This document shows, in pieces, positions 46,682-58,127 of a DNA stretch of 64,000 bases. Under the pieces are notes generated by a model. It did not search any database, was not told the DNA's origin, and saw nothing but the letters and a program-made list of their open reading frames with translations. The translations under genes and the position numbers were made by a program. How positions within the stretch are numbered: the first letter of the stretch is position 1; every line of letters starts with the position of its first letter. The stretch is from Lumbricus terrestris (lineage: Eukaryota > Annelida > Clitellata > Crassiclitellata > Lumbricidae): assembly GCA_949752735.1 (NCBI GenBank), contig OX457037.1, positions 35,980,371 to 36,044,370 of the forward strand, read 5' to 3'.

Positions 46682-47945
46682 CAGTGATTTTCAACCGGGG
46701 TTCCGCGGAACCCAAGGGTTCCGCGGGCGTTGGCCAGAGGTTCCGCGGCAGTTTGATAGAAATTTTTAATTCGATAACTGAAATCACAAAAATATTAACA
46801 ATGAATAGATTCTTTCCCAGTCTTCAGTCATTTGTGCTTAAAATAACATTAAAACGTAAATGTAGGCCTATTGTTGTTCTCTACAATTATGTCGTTCATT
46901 AGGCCTACTAGTTATTCGGAAGGCACGTTTATCACATGGGAATCTCGGTTGTAGGGGTTTATAATTATATTGCTTTGGTTTCTAACTGTCAAGTCGGACA
47001 AACAAAGCACTTTCATAATAATTATTGGCTTTAAACTATATTTGGATGCTCAGTATCTGTTCTGAATGAACAGAATGTGCTGAGGCCAACGACTTGTTTT
47101 TAAAGCTTATTCTTCTTTTGATCAGTTCATTTTGAAAAGCCGACGGTTAAATTTTAACCCGGAAGTAGCGGATTTTCGAAGTTTTGCTGAGCTTATGCAT
47201 AGGTCTAATAGCTATCTGTGGAATCCTTAACCGACAGGCCCAGACTAAGACCAGGACCCTACACTCGCTATTTGCTTCTCGGAAAACCACACTAAATGTG
47301 TGAAACAAGTATGAGATGTGTGCTTATTGTGACAGATCACTTTTTCAAGTGCAGAGACGTTGCCAGCAAACGAAGCTGAAACTCCCCAAATAAGCTGAAA
47401 CCCCTCGGCCCCACTATAACCTCGTGTCACTCATAAAAGTTGAGCCCCAAACGATTCTTTAATGTGGAATATGAATCTTTATGCGTCTGCCAATGTGTCT
47501 CTCTACGATGCACCAAGTCTTAAACCAAGCACAAATTTGAAGTGAACTTGAAAAAGGATTCTTTAACACATTTTGTCCATAAAACTGATCAAGAATAGAA
47601 CGTAATTTTCATGTTTCAATATTCTATTCATCTGTCAGAAGGATGGGTAGTTGTTGCCGAAATAGAACAGAAATGCAGTTGTTCTCTGAGTCTTTTGTGC
47701 ACGGGACCAACACTTCTAGAATTCTAAAGCACGTATTTACAATGTGATACTATGGACTGCACCAGAAGTGCAAATAACGTACATTTAATCTAAATATTAC
47801 ATACATGTAATTTACAAGTTACAACTGTAGGCTAAGTATTTGCTAGGTGATTCTTGAAATACTGGACGGGTGAAACGCGCAGGGTTCCGCGGGCAAATAG
47901 TGCTTTGAGAAAGGTTCCGCCACTAGAAAAGGTTGAAAACCACTG
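46682..47945 (+). mobile_element. 1.26-kb non-autonomous hAT-type element
   Basis: Starts CAGTGATTTTCAACCGGGG, and the reverse complement of the end is CAGTGGTTTTCAACCTTTTC. Perfect 8-bp duplication CTGTAGGC (46674-46681, 47946-47953). GGTTCCGCGG recurs four times near the left end and once near the right end, likely as subterminal transposase sites. The interior is unique, with no transposase ORF. Longer than a typical MITE, it is probably an internal-deletion or capture derivative. Confidence 0.93.
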
Positions 47946-47953
47946 CTGTAGGC

Positions 47954-48633
47954 CCTCATTTTATCAGAGAAATTGTTTGTGCAGTGTACATTATTATATG
48001 CATAAAACATATATATATTGTATATAGCTGTGAGTGCATATATTATTGATCAGATATGATATCTTGTTTACTTGTGGATGCAGCACAATAGCTTCGGTAG
48101 TTGGAAAAGTCATATATTCTATGAGGTAGTGTTTTAATGAAAGAATAATTATAAATTTATTGCGCAAATAACACTGTCAACAGCTTACATTTATTGGTGA
48201 CGAAATTAGTTATTTTTGACAAATCATACTCTGTTGAATAAGAATATTAAGACTGTAAAACTGATAGGTCAAGTTTACATGATATATTGAGATCACTTAA
48301 TTAGAGGAATTTTTTATGAATATTGGTGTATTTTTGTGAAATGTTGTTCTGGCAAAGGCTCTGTTATTACTTTGAGCTGAATCAGTATGCGTAGTGACTT
48401 GGCCTCTTCCTATGCTGCAAATTAGTCAGAGACAAAGTTTTTGAGTGATGCTTGTAAGTTTTCCATGTCCATGCTTTCTTACAGGCAAAGCTGGCCACAG
48501 TTATGACACAAGATCTGTCATTTGGATGGGCTTAAACAAATTCAGAATTTTCTATGACTGGTTTATGCCAACCCATTTATACTGTCTTTCAAATAAAGGA
48601 GTTAATTTTTGTTTTAGTCAATCATATGTGTGA
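47954..48633. other. Non-coding interval
   Basis: No gene or element with defined ends. Confidence 0.4.
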
Positions 48634-48840
48634 GGTGTGGTGGTGTAGGGGTATGTTAAGTACCTTGGAGCTGGAAGGTTGCGGGTTCAAATCCATCTCT
48701 AGCCACCGCGTAGGGACCTTGAGCAAGTCCTTCACTCGCAATTGCTTGTGTGCTTCGACGTGAAACTCCGATTCAGTGTCCGCGCTGCATTCATGAGCGC
48801 TTCGTAATGAGAATCTTGAAGGGCGCTATAATAATTGCTC
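48634..48840 (+). mobile_element. tRNA-derived SINE1 copy
   Basis: A box GGTGGTGTAGGGG, B box GGGTTCAAATCC, then TAGGGACCTTGAGCAAGTCC, CACTCGCAATTGC, CAGTGTCCGCGCTG and tail GGGCGCTATAATAATTGC. Confidence 0.88.
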
Positions 48841-50309
48841 ATACATTCATACTATATGTTTTCAATGATGCATGCTCTGCTGTAAACTAGTTAATGGAGC
48901 TGCTTGATGGAGTTGCAATCGCCTGAAAAATTAGGTTCAAGCACTCTTCTTTTCTAGTGTAGATAGTCAGCGATCTTGTCTAGACTCATAATCATAATCG
49001 CAGAAATTTAACTGTTTTCGAGCGGACGCAAAATTGATGGAGCACTTCGGCGAAGATATAAACTCGGTGATATCGATCGATGGCGGTTATGACTAGGTTG
49101 CAGATGAGGAGAATATATACACCAGACGATAGTTTGTCATCTTCCTATTGTCGCAACTCGCAAGCCCTGGAATGATGGTCTATCTATATTTAACTATAGC
49201 TGTGATATTATGTAACAAAGTGAGTTTACGATAATTATGCCAGTACTACTATTTGAAACTGGCATGACTCAGTATGATTACAGCGTGTCATGATATGGAT
49301 GGACGATTAGAAGTTATTACCGGAGTTGAATTTAACTGTTTGGCAGCGATGCAAGGTGACCACCTGTTCTAATGCTTATTTGACCAGCACCACCTGTCGA
49401 ATGGAAGGCTGAGAACATCTTTTATGAATGCAACAGGAATCAATACTGTATCCATGCATACTCTTTCCGCTGGAGTGTTGTCATTCACTTTAAAAAACCT
49501 ACCATTTCTTTGAAGGATAATAGTTTGTGTGATATAGGTAGATTTAGCAGCGAAGATGTGATGAGTACACTCTGGTATTCTGGATCTTAGAGACAAGGTA
49601 TGGTGTCAATTGGTAATGAAAGAAAATTGTCGAAAAATCTGTTGCTAAAAATAGGATTTCATATACTTGTCTAAGGAGTATCTAGTCCTTAGTTTTTGTT
49701 AACGAAAGCCACCACAAAAACATTGGTTAACGAAAATGCAAGGCTATAATTGACTGAAACTAAAATTGAAATTAAAACTAAAGAAAAACGATTACGAATT
49801 GAAAATTGAAATTTACAAGACCTGCTAAAATGATAACTGCAACTGAAAGTCTAAGCTAATGTTAAAGAAAACATGTAAATGCCAGTAAAACCTAAATGAA
49901 AACACGCAACAAAAACTCACTTGCAATAATTACTGTTTTCATTTTGTTGGCACAGTTCATTTGCTGGTCGTTTTGGAGTGTTTTGAATGAAAGGCTTATC
50001 TCCCAATTGAATTGAACTTAGTAGAAGTCTTTGTTAAATTTAAATTATTATGCTAGTAGGTGTCTAAAAAACTGGACTGGAACAAACGAAGAAATTGGCT
50101 TTGCTGACTTCTTGTATTGGTGGAAATTTGAACCTGAGTCCCAATGTCTAGTTCTAATTGCTTTTAAATTTAGAATCTAAAGGAATTAAGTTAAATCAAA
50201 GTTAAGTTAATTCATGTTAGATTGTCCACTGCCTCTGGAATTTGCATACTTCACAAAGCTATGTCCTACTTTAAATGGATTCTAGGTGTCGACCCATAAA
50301 AGAGTGAAT
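48841..50309. other. Non-coding interval
   Basis: Nothing recognisable. The A-rich stretch at 49680-49920 has many ACTAAAATTGAAA-like words. Confidence 0.4.
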
Positions 50310-50516
50310 GTCCTGCCATAATTCTGCTGTCTTGTTACACTGTACACTGTGTAACATCTTGGCGACTTATTGCAGGCTGTCTGTTCTGTTAGTAGTTAAG
50401 ATTTATGTCTTCTGTCATATATGCGTTCTTGTGAATTATTGTTTCAATCGCGTAATTTTACACTGTAACCGGTTGCGGTCTGTCAACCGGATGGTTCAAT
50501 CAAGAATATTATTATG
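50310..50516 (+). mobile_element. Repeat family 3, copy 3
   Basis: Shares CTGTTCTGTTAGTAGTTAAG, CACTGTAACCGGTTGCGG and CTGTCAACCGGATGGTTCAA with 42560-42778 and ends in an ATATTATTAT tail. Confidence 0.7.
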
Positions 50517-51465
50517 CGGTTAGCCGAGGTAGCGAGATAGCTTTGGCAATGAAAGTGCATTTGTCCCGTTTTTTAATGCGACAGAGGCATGTGTGCAGAC
50601 ACTTTTGCTTGTCTTCTCATGGTGATTGTGTAACAGAGGTTTACGGTGAGCCCAGTGTGCGACAACTTCACAGTCCTGAGTGTCTTCTATGATGTGATAT
50701 TTCCTATCTTTGTGTCTCTTGTGAGGTGATGATCCTCTTATGTAATGGATCCCGGAGATTTTGATTTTTTCTCCCTATTCGTGGCACTGGGGATCGATTT
50801 CCAGACTTTACGATTTTGTTTATCAGTGATTCATAGTGAAGATGGCTTTCCGTCGTGTGGCTAGAATTCTGTCCCAGATGCCTGCCAGAGTTCGATTGTA
50901 TGGTCTATATTTCAGAGCCAGCGACTATTTTTGGTGCAGCTATAAGATGACAACCACAGAATGCTGGCACCCACCTCACATAATATTAACCTTTTTGGCA
51001 CTAGAATCATTTGGCAGGCATATATGTCTGACTTTGAATCGTCAACTATGTCTTGGAACTATGTTGGAGTTATCACATTTCACGTTTATGCCAACACAAA
51101 GGCATCGTTTTTAATGTTATAGTGCAGTGCTGTTGTAACTTAGCAGCAGACAGCATGTGCAACATATTAGTGAGTAGCAGAATAATTTTAGTAGCATATT
51201 AGCATGCGAGTAAAAAGCGTATAAGCAATTAAGCATGTTACTTAAAAAATAGCTTTTGCAATTGTGCCATGTTGCAACAGTCGTAGCATATAAACTGATA
51301 GGAAGGAAAGGTTTGTTGTTTGTAACAGCAGTAGACAACAAAGCTATTTAGTTTGTGTTGTAGTTTATGTTCTAAAGTACTTATTTTAATAAACAATCTG
51401 GCAAGATAGCAGTTTTTTCTATTCCTCATGTTGTTGTATCTGTGCATTTGCATCTGTGCATTTGT
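50517..51465. other. Non-coding interval
   Basis: A 92-codon frame at 50836-51114 starts with MAFRRVARILSQMPARVRLYG after an in-frame Met-Lys-Met context, but no splice site or homologous domain supports it. Confidence 0.35.
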
Positions 51466-51745
51466 GGGGTGCGGTGGGGTAGTTGGTATGTTCTGAAACT
51501 GAAAGGCTTCTACTCCGAATGAACGAATGAATGAATGAATGTTCATTGCCTTGCAGCCGAAGGGTTGTAGGTTCGAATCCACCTCAAGCCGCCACGTAGG
51601 GACCTTGAGCAAGTTCTTCACTCGCAATTGCTCAAGCATTTCGGCATGAAACTTCGATTCAGTTTCCGCGCTGTAGTCGGGAGCGCTTCTGAATAACAAT
51701 CTTGAAGGGGCGCTATCATAAGTGCACATACATACATACATACAT
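51466..51745 (+). mobile_element. tRNA-derived SINE1 copy with internal insertion
   Basis: Begins GGGGTGCGGTGGGGTAG and has the exact B box GGTTCGAATCC. Between the A and B boxes there is an extra ~55-bp segment with (GAAT)n units (about 51515-51545). The tail reads GGGGCGCTATCATAAGTGC followed by (ATAC)n. The stretched A-B distance probably disables its promoter. Confidence 0.88.
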
Positions 51746-51769
51746 TTGGTCATTTATTGTCACACATTT

Positions 51770-52110
51770 ACAGTCACTTCGTTCGTATTTTCTATGTCGT
51801 TAATGATGAAACGTTTTCCCATTCCACACATGATACCCAGGCCTGCCGTTGTTCTCTTTGCTCCTCTGCACAGGGCGAGCTTCTGTTCCCCTATGCGCAT
51901 ACTTCTACCAGACAGTGACACACTTTCTCTGTTGCTGGGAAATGCTGGCCCTGTGTTCTGGAATGGGCTACCTCCTCCATACCTACGCCTGCTGCCAGGA
52001 ATCACCTCTGATACGTTTTATCACAATCTTCAGATTGTCCTCTTTAGACGAGGTTGGTTCGAGAGCGCTCCTGAGTAGTAATTTTGAGGGCGCTATGTAA
52101 ATCCTCATAA
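51770..52110 (+). pseudogene. LINE 3' fragment, CR1/L2-like
   Basis: The frame ending at 52078 reads NAGPVFWNGLPPPYLRLLPG, then ITSDTFYHNLQIVLFRR, and stops; this is the C-terminal WNGLP region of LINE ORF2. The tail is GGGCGCTATGTAAATCC plus (TGAA)n. A frameshift upstream separates it from the preceding segment. Confidence 0.85.
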
Positions 52111-52182
52111 TGAATGAATGAATATGAATGAGTGAATGAATGAATGAATACGAATGAATGATTGAATATGAATGACTGACCC

Positions 52183-52400
52183 AGTTGTCTGAAATGGGCT
52201 CCCACACGAGCTATGTCTATTTCCTGGGGTTATTACTGAAACATTTTATATTAAACTCAAAGCTGTCCTTTTTTGCCGTGCTAGAGTCGGGAGCGCTTCT
52301 GAGTAGTCCCCTTGAAGAAGCGCTATATAAATTCTTGAATGAATGAATGAATGAGTGAATGAATGAGTGAGCGAGTGAATGAATGAATAAATGAATGAAC
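52183..52400 (+). pseudogene. LINE 3' fragment, same family as 57228-57809
   Basis: Reads NGLPHELCLFPGVITETFYI, then KLKAVLFCRARVGSASE and stop. The Trp codon of WNGLP is replaced by TGA. The tail is GAAGCGCTATATAAATTC plus (GAAT)n. The protein closely matches the fragment on the opposite strand at 57.2-57.8 kb. Confidence 0.88.
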
Positions 52401-52804
52401 CTCACGTTAAAGATGCCTATCTATTAAATAAATCTGTATGTGCGCAACTTGAGATAGCTGGAAAACGTTTAGTGTGAGTTTTTTTTGGAAGAGAAGTAGT
52501 TTGTACTTGCAATTGAAAACGATTCATGATGGACGTTCAAGTGCACCCAAAAGTGCAATTCGTATGCATTATACATACTACGTGCCTGTGTTTAGTGTTC
52601 TTTGCTTGCATTTTCTATTAGTTCTTTGAGTGCTATTTTATTGAACGGCCGCCAGTTGTGATAATGTGACATTAAGTCTTTTTGATTTGCGCAAAACCTG
52701 CAGGTGGTTACCGCCTATTGTTTCACATGTATGTATGTTTACTTTGTTCATATTGTGTACCTTCCATGTTGTAATGATGGAATGTAGTTAATAGCTGCTT
52801 GTTC
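52401..52804. other. Non-coding interval
   Basis: No gene is supported between two LINE fragments. Confidence 0.4.
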
Positions 52805-53665
52805 ATCACCATCATCATCAGGGTTCATATATCCACTGTCCACTGGATTGTTAAATGACTTTTCTCCAGAGTTCCTGCTCTTGTGCTGCTGTTTTCAAAC
52901 TTTGAAGATCTTGTTTACACCAGTCCCTAATGTCATCGATCCAGTCTCGGTTCGGTCTTCCCTCCGCCCTTTCCCATCCATAGTTTCCAACATCACTGTT
53001 TTTATTTTTATTTTTCCGCTATCATCCATTCTGCATTAATATATATGTCCAAATATGAGCCCAATTTTTGTCTTATCGCTGTTTGCAATAGGTCTTCCTT
53101 TGTAGGCTATTTAGTCTGTTTGGTACCTCCAGATTTGTCACTTTCATCATTGTCCAATTCAAGTGTAGAATCGTCATGTAGCATTGCATTTCAAATGCGT
53201 GTTTCGCAGGCATAAAGGACTGTTCTAAACACGCATGTTATTCAGATGCTTGATTTGGTTATGTAACTGATTTGTTTAGTCTTCCCACTCTTCCATATCA
53301 TCCATATGTAATTTGATCCCGTCATGACTTCCTTTGTCTTTGCTATTCTTGCCTTTATTTCCTTTGTGCAATCATTATTCCATGTCAGCAGACTGCCTAA
53401 GGATACAAATTCCATTACATTTTTAATTACCTTATCTTGCAGTTTATTTCCTTTTCTATTGTTTCTTCACCAGATACCATTGTTTTTGCTTTGCCCACGT
53501 TTATTTTTAATCCAGCACGTTTAGCAGATGTGTGTAGCTCGCAGACATTTTTCTGCGACCTCTCACAGTTGTAGGGTCTACTCTTACAAGTCAATATCAT
53601 CTGCAAATCGTAAATTGTTAATCTGTTCTCCCTGCACCCAAATTCCTGTTCCATTTATCTTGTTT
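52805..53665 (-). pseudogene. RTE-like LINE ORF2 fragment
   Basis: On the minus strand, from 53665 downward: a decayed palm region, then ELHTSAKRAGLKINVGKAKT and SGEETIEKEINCKI, then VFRTVLYACETRI near 53215, and finally DGKGRRGRPNRDWIDDIRDW with CKQDLQSLKTAAQ near 52975-52870. The order matches the end of RTE-type reverse transcriptases. It is broken by frameshifts and stops and ends in a TGATGATGATGG tail near 52808. Its type differs from the other LINE fragments here. Confidence 0.85.
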
Positions 53666-55613
53666 TTTATTTGAAAGTTGAGTTCCTGCTGGGCTTGGAG
53701 CAGCTTGGTTTTGGTTAGTAGCTGTAGATAGGTTGAGTTTAAAGTAATATACAAATAAGCTTACTAATTCAATTGCTGTGGCACACAATTATTGATGAGA
53801 CTATGCTAATGCAATGTTCTCTGAAAATTTCTACAGATGATTGCACTACATAGATCTATTGATAGAGAAGCTAGAGCATGTCTAGACACAGTGAATGGTG
53901 CTCTATATCACTCCATGTTGGAAAGGTAATTTTCACAAGGATATTGCTTAAAGAAATACAAGTAAAATACTGCCAATCTGCCATTCATTATCAGCTATAT
54001 GGCTGTAATAATTGTGAGAACGACAGACAACCGGTCGGCCGTACAGACAGACAGACAGACAGGCAGGGACATACAGCAAACCTGCCAAGCGTACGCTACG
54101 CTAGTGCCGCCATGTTTGAATCTAAATTTGGCAATAGATATCGTTTGTGTCGATGAGAGAGAGACGATAGCCGTGTGTGCCGTGAATTTGTAGTTGCGAA
54201 AATCATTTCGTTCATATTATTGTTTCGAGCACATTTATAACTGGAAGACAGCCGATCGTCCGGCCTGTCCGCTTTGATCCATAATCGCATAAACTTCGCG
54301 GATGGTTTCAAGTTAATACGCAGTCGGCCGCTCTCCTCCCCTCCCACCCTCCTCCACCGTTCACAACAGCGAATTTGCAGTGCAAGAGCGTACCGCGATT
54401 TGCATGGTAAAATCATTTTCAGCAAACTCGAATAATTGCGGACTGAAGGATTAAAACTTTCAATGGTTCTATTGGCCTAGTATGTGACAGTTGATGCACA
54501 TGATGTAGGCTACTAGGTCATTGGAGAGTGACCGTGATTCCCATTGGTTAAGCTGCTAATTGTTTCTAACTATTATGCCTAGTTTAATTTTAACTGTTAC
54601 TTCTGTATGTGTTTTATTATTTTATTGTGCTGCTGGGCTGTGACAATGTAACCTATACCTGGATCATCGGCCTATAGTACTGTATGGTGCAAAATTATGT
54701 TCGGTGCAACTTGCAACTCACATGAAAGTGTTCTAAATGAAGCATTACAGCCTATTTACAGGCTAAGTTGCAGCGGTTCCAACATGTCTTCTGAACCATT
54801 TCTGTCATCTAGCTATAAATGTAGGCCTAGCCTACATGTCCTTGCTGCTCCTTTATCAGTAGAAATTATTTCCTGATGAATTTTTAAACTTGATTACCTG
54901 TCTGCTAAAGTTGTAAATTCCGTTGTTCAGGGCTTTTTTAACGTGCAGTTGTACACAAAATTCCTTAAAAAACAGCCCTGCTGTCGTTCATTGCTTTGTA
55001 TGTAGGAATCGAGTTTTTGTTGAAGTCCAATGACGACGTAGGCTACTTGGCTTCTTGCAGCAGTTGGACATTAAAGTGCATTTTTGCCTTTCTTTATGCA
55101 ACTGTTCTAGCTTATCTGACATTGACAATACACTGAATTTGCACCTGTGGAATTGGTTCCTAACATCATGGCCTCAACGCCGGTCAAAAAGCTGGTTTAC
55201 ACAACGAAGCTTCTGTTCGATGCTAAATAGTAGCTGGTTTTCGCATTAATGTTGTTGAGGCTGTTTTGTGGTTGCTATTGTTATTGTTCTTATTGTTATT
55301 ATTCATGTTATTGTTACTATTATTGTTCATATTGTTTTTGTTATCATTGCTATTGATTTTTTCATTATTGCAGCTACTACTACCTACTACCACTATTTCA
55401 TCTACTACTGCTGCTGCTGCTGCTGAACTGCTACTACTGTACTGCTACTATTGCTATTACTACTACTAAACAATTGCCCTTGATTAAAGAGGTCGACTAT
55501 CTGATACCACATGATGATTTTGATCTTGTGCTGGTTCATATCTATTTGGCATTTTGGCTTTCCTGTGTTACAATTGAGCTGAAATTGAGACTGGTCTGTT
55601 TTTACTTTTACAG
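53666..55613. other. Non-coding, probable intron sequence
   Basis: Contains a short (ACAG)n run near 54044-54062, T-rich TTATTG runs at 55270-55370 and (TAC)n at about 55376-55470. No gene is visible until the candidate exon at 55614. Confidence 0.45.
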
Positions 55614-55766
55614 GGTCGTGTGGTGATTAGGGATGGCGACGTTGGCTACAGCAAGATCAAGGTCAAAGTTCTGAAAGAGGGCGCCACTGAGGATAAACTT
55701 GGATCAGTTGCTTGGAGTCATTCTTTCTACAACGCAGGTCACGGTCTGATCTTAGTGCTGAACCTT
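55614..55766 (+). CDS. Candidate internal exon, unrecognised gene
   Basis: A 153-bp open segment between a strong acceptor (CTTTTACAG after a T-rich tract) and a strong donor (GTGAGTGAG). It is phase 0 at both ends, 51 codons. The product includes GRVVIRDGDVGYSKIKVKVL, KEGATEDKLGSVAWSHSF and YNAGHGLILVLNL, an alternating polar/hydrophobic pattern typical of a beta-rich extracellular domain. Composition differs from the repeats around it. The exon could follow the one at 41672-41812. No further exons were found with confidence, as expected for long introns. The family is not recognised. Confidence 0.6.
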
Positions 55767-56929
55767 GTGAGTGAGCAAATCTGTCTACGCCATTTGTAAC
55801 ATAATAAATAGTTCCTCTTTTAAAAACATAATTCTCGTATATGCTACATAATAACGCTGCTTAAAGGAAACTGATATGACTTCGCAAGTTTACGATTTGA
55901 AATGCAATTGCAGAGCTACTCAACGTTTGGCGTGAGTATCATGGATCTGGGAAATTAAATTACTATAACTTAATACTATAACTTTATTTTTACTCTTAGT
56001 GTCAGTCATGAAGAAAACAAACCCTGGATAGTGGTGCAGTGTGGCGAATATTCAATGCATTTGGCGCTGTGATAGTATAATAATAACTTAGCAAAGTTGT
56101 GGAATATTGCCAGAGGTCTAAGTGGGCAGTAAGAGGAGCCAGTATCATGAATTCCTCTTTCCTAACCAGCTTCACTGACTGCCTGCCTCCTCTCCTCCCT
56201 CCTTCACTGCTCTTCTCTTCCTACCCACCCACCCCCACCCCGCTTCTCTTGAAGTGGGCGGGATCCAGAGTCCGCACGTGGATTATTTTAGACTCCTGCT
56301 GTAATCGAGTTTCGGGTGGATTTCAATGAGATTTCCATGTTGGTGAAAACTACACCATCAACTCATTATGTTTTGGGTTTTATTTTCCATAAAATTTTGT
56401 GTGCGAAATGCAGGAAATTAATGATTATAACGAATGTAGTAGTGTTATATGTTATATGGTGTAGTAGTGCTATCAGGGCTTAAAGTGTGCCTGGACGGTT
56501 ATGGGCGGCGTTCATGCACTTGTTTTAAAATCTGAATGCCGTCCAGCCACTTGTTGGCGAGCACAGACTAGAAAGGTAAGGGGCATCCAGGCACTTCTTT
56601 TGGGGAGGTAAGGGACGTCCAGGCACTTAATTTTCCACACGTTAGGCACTGAGTGCAATATAAATTCATGTGATTGATTGATTGTTTGATGAGTAGTTTT
56701 TAATACTGTTTACTAATGCAAATCAAATACACCAACACTTTAATACACTCTGATTTTTCTATAACGCTCTGCCCACCAGGTTTATTCATACCTGCTATTG
56801 GCAGCATATGATCAGAATTGAGTAATGTAATTTGTTTAATCCAACTGTGCTTAGTCATTACAAATACAATGAAGTAAATTGTAATTGTAAGACAATGTGA
56901 GTAAGAACGATGTCATGTATTGCCTCTGT
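55767..56929. other. Non-coding, probable intron sequence
   Basis: C-rich CCTCCTCTCC runs lie near 56185-56245. Near 56475-56640 are inverted and direct GTGCCTGGA / CCAGGCACTT words, possibly a decayed MITE. No gene is visible. Confidence 0.4.
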
Positions 56930-57003
56930 ATTCGCCTCTGAGTAGGTACCTTGAAGGGGCGCTATATAAATTCTGATTGATTGATTGATTGATTGATTGA
57001 TTG
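56930..57003 (+). mobile_element. LINE/SINE 3' tail remnant
   Basis: CTCTGAGTAGGTACCTTGAA, then GGGGCGCTATATAAATTC and (TGAT)n. It carries the shared tail but no body. Confidence 0.7.
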
Positions 57004-57164
57004 CATGATGCGTGAATGTTTCAATTCATGGGGGTGGATTAAGAGCCTATTGCAAAAACAGATCAGTACACCACTATATGACTAGGTGCAATTTGACTTG
57101 CATCTCGGCAATACTGATAAAGCCTTTGTGCCATACAATATTAAATTTCTCATCTGGAGGAGTA

Positions 57165-57812
57165 TCCATATTCATTCATTCATATTCATATTCATTCAAG
57201 AATTTATATAGCGCTTCTTCAAGGGGACTACTCAGAAGCGCTCCCGACTCTAGCACGGCAAAAAAGGACAGTTTTGAGTTTAATAAAAAATGTTTCAGTA
57301 ATAACCCCAGCAAGTAGACGTAGCTCCTGTGGGAGCCCATTCCAGACAACTGGGCCGATCACAGAAAATGCTCTATGCTGCATCGTTGCAGTTCGTGCAA
57401 AAGGGACCAATAGCAATCCCTTCTGTGCAGAACGGAGGGCCTGTCGAAGGGGGCGGTGGTCTTGGGTACTAGTGGAGCAACAAAGCTCTTGCAAGTAGTG
57501 TGGGGCAATTCCAAGCTGGCATTGCCTAACTAGGGCAGCAATCCTAAATTCAATGCGCTGCCGAGTAGGAAGCCAGTGTAATGTCTCCAGCATATAGCTG
57601 GACACATGATCAAATTTAGGGATATGTCCAATTAAACGTGCTGCAGAGCATATGACTCTGTTTAAGCACATTATTCGATTGGATGGGAGGCCAGAGTAGA
57701 GTGACGAGCAATAGTCAAGACGTATGCTTTCATATGCTTTCAGCCGGCCAGGAGAGTTGCAGTATAGCATACCTTTTGACGCCGTAACACTTTGAGCACT
57801 GAATATCATAAC
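57165..57812 (-). pseudogene. LINE reverse-transcriptase C-terminal fragment, CR1/L2-like
   Basis: On the minus strand 57228-57809 is open for 193 codons. It reads RLDYCSSLYSGLPSNRI, then HWLPTRQRIEFRIAALVRQC, GIAPHYLQEL, then GPVVWNGLPQELR and a stop. These are conserved segments of the reverse-transcriptase thumb and C-terminal region of CR1/L2-like LINEs. It is 5'-truncated, lacking the endonuclease and RT palm. The 3' end has GCGCTATATAAATTC and a (GAATAT)n tail at 57165-57195. Being open, it is relatively young. Confidence 0.92.
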
Positions 57813-57913
57813 GCATTTATTTTGCCAGACTTAAATGATATGGCTCGTTTTTATACATACCGGTAATGATGAAGGTTTACTACCAACGGCATTCATATTT
57901 GTTTGTTTGTATG

Positions 57914-58127
57914 CGCACTTGTTATAGCGTCTCTTCCAGCCCTCATCCGCTAATCAGAGGCGCTCCCGACTACAGCGCGGACACTGCATCGGAGTTTCGT
58001 GCCGAAGCACTGAGCAATTGCGAGTGAAGGACTTGCCCAAGGTCCCTATGCGGTGACTTGAGGTAGATTTGAACCTCGAACCTTCCGGCTTCAAGGCAAC
58101 GCTGTCACCACTACACCACCGCACCCC
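57914..58127 (-). mobile_element. tRNA-derived SINE1, inverted copy
   Basis: The reverse complement begins GGGGTGCGGTGGTGTAGTGG, contains GGTTCAAATCTACC (B box slightly changed) and CACTCGCAATTGCTCAGTGC, and ends GACGCTATAACAAGTGCGC. Confidence 0.9.

Noticed and set aside
50836..51114. Short protein beginning MAFRRVARILSQMPARVRLYG
   Set aside because: It suggests a mitochondrial presequence at first sight, but there is no downstream domain, no splice support and no partner exon.
56475..56640. Possible MITE with GTGCCTGGA / CCAGGCACTT ends
   Set aside because: No reliable terminal pairing or target duplication could be defined.
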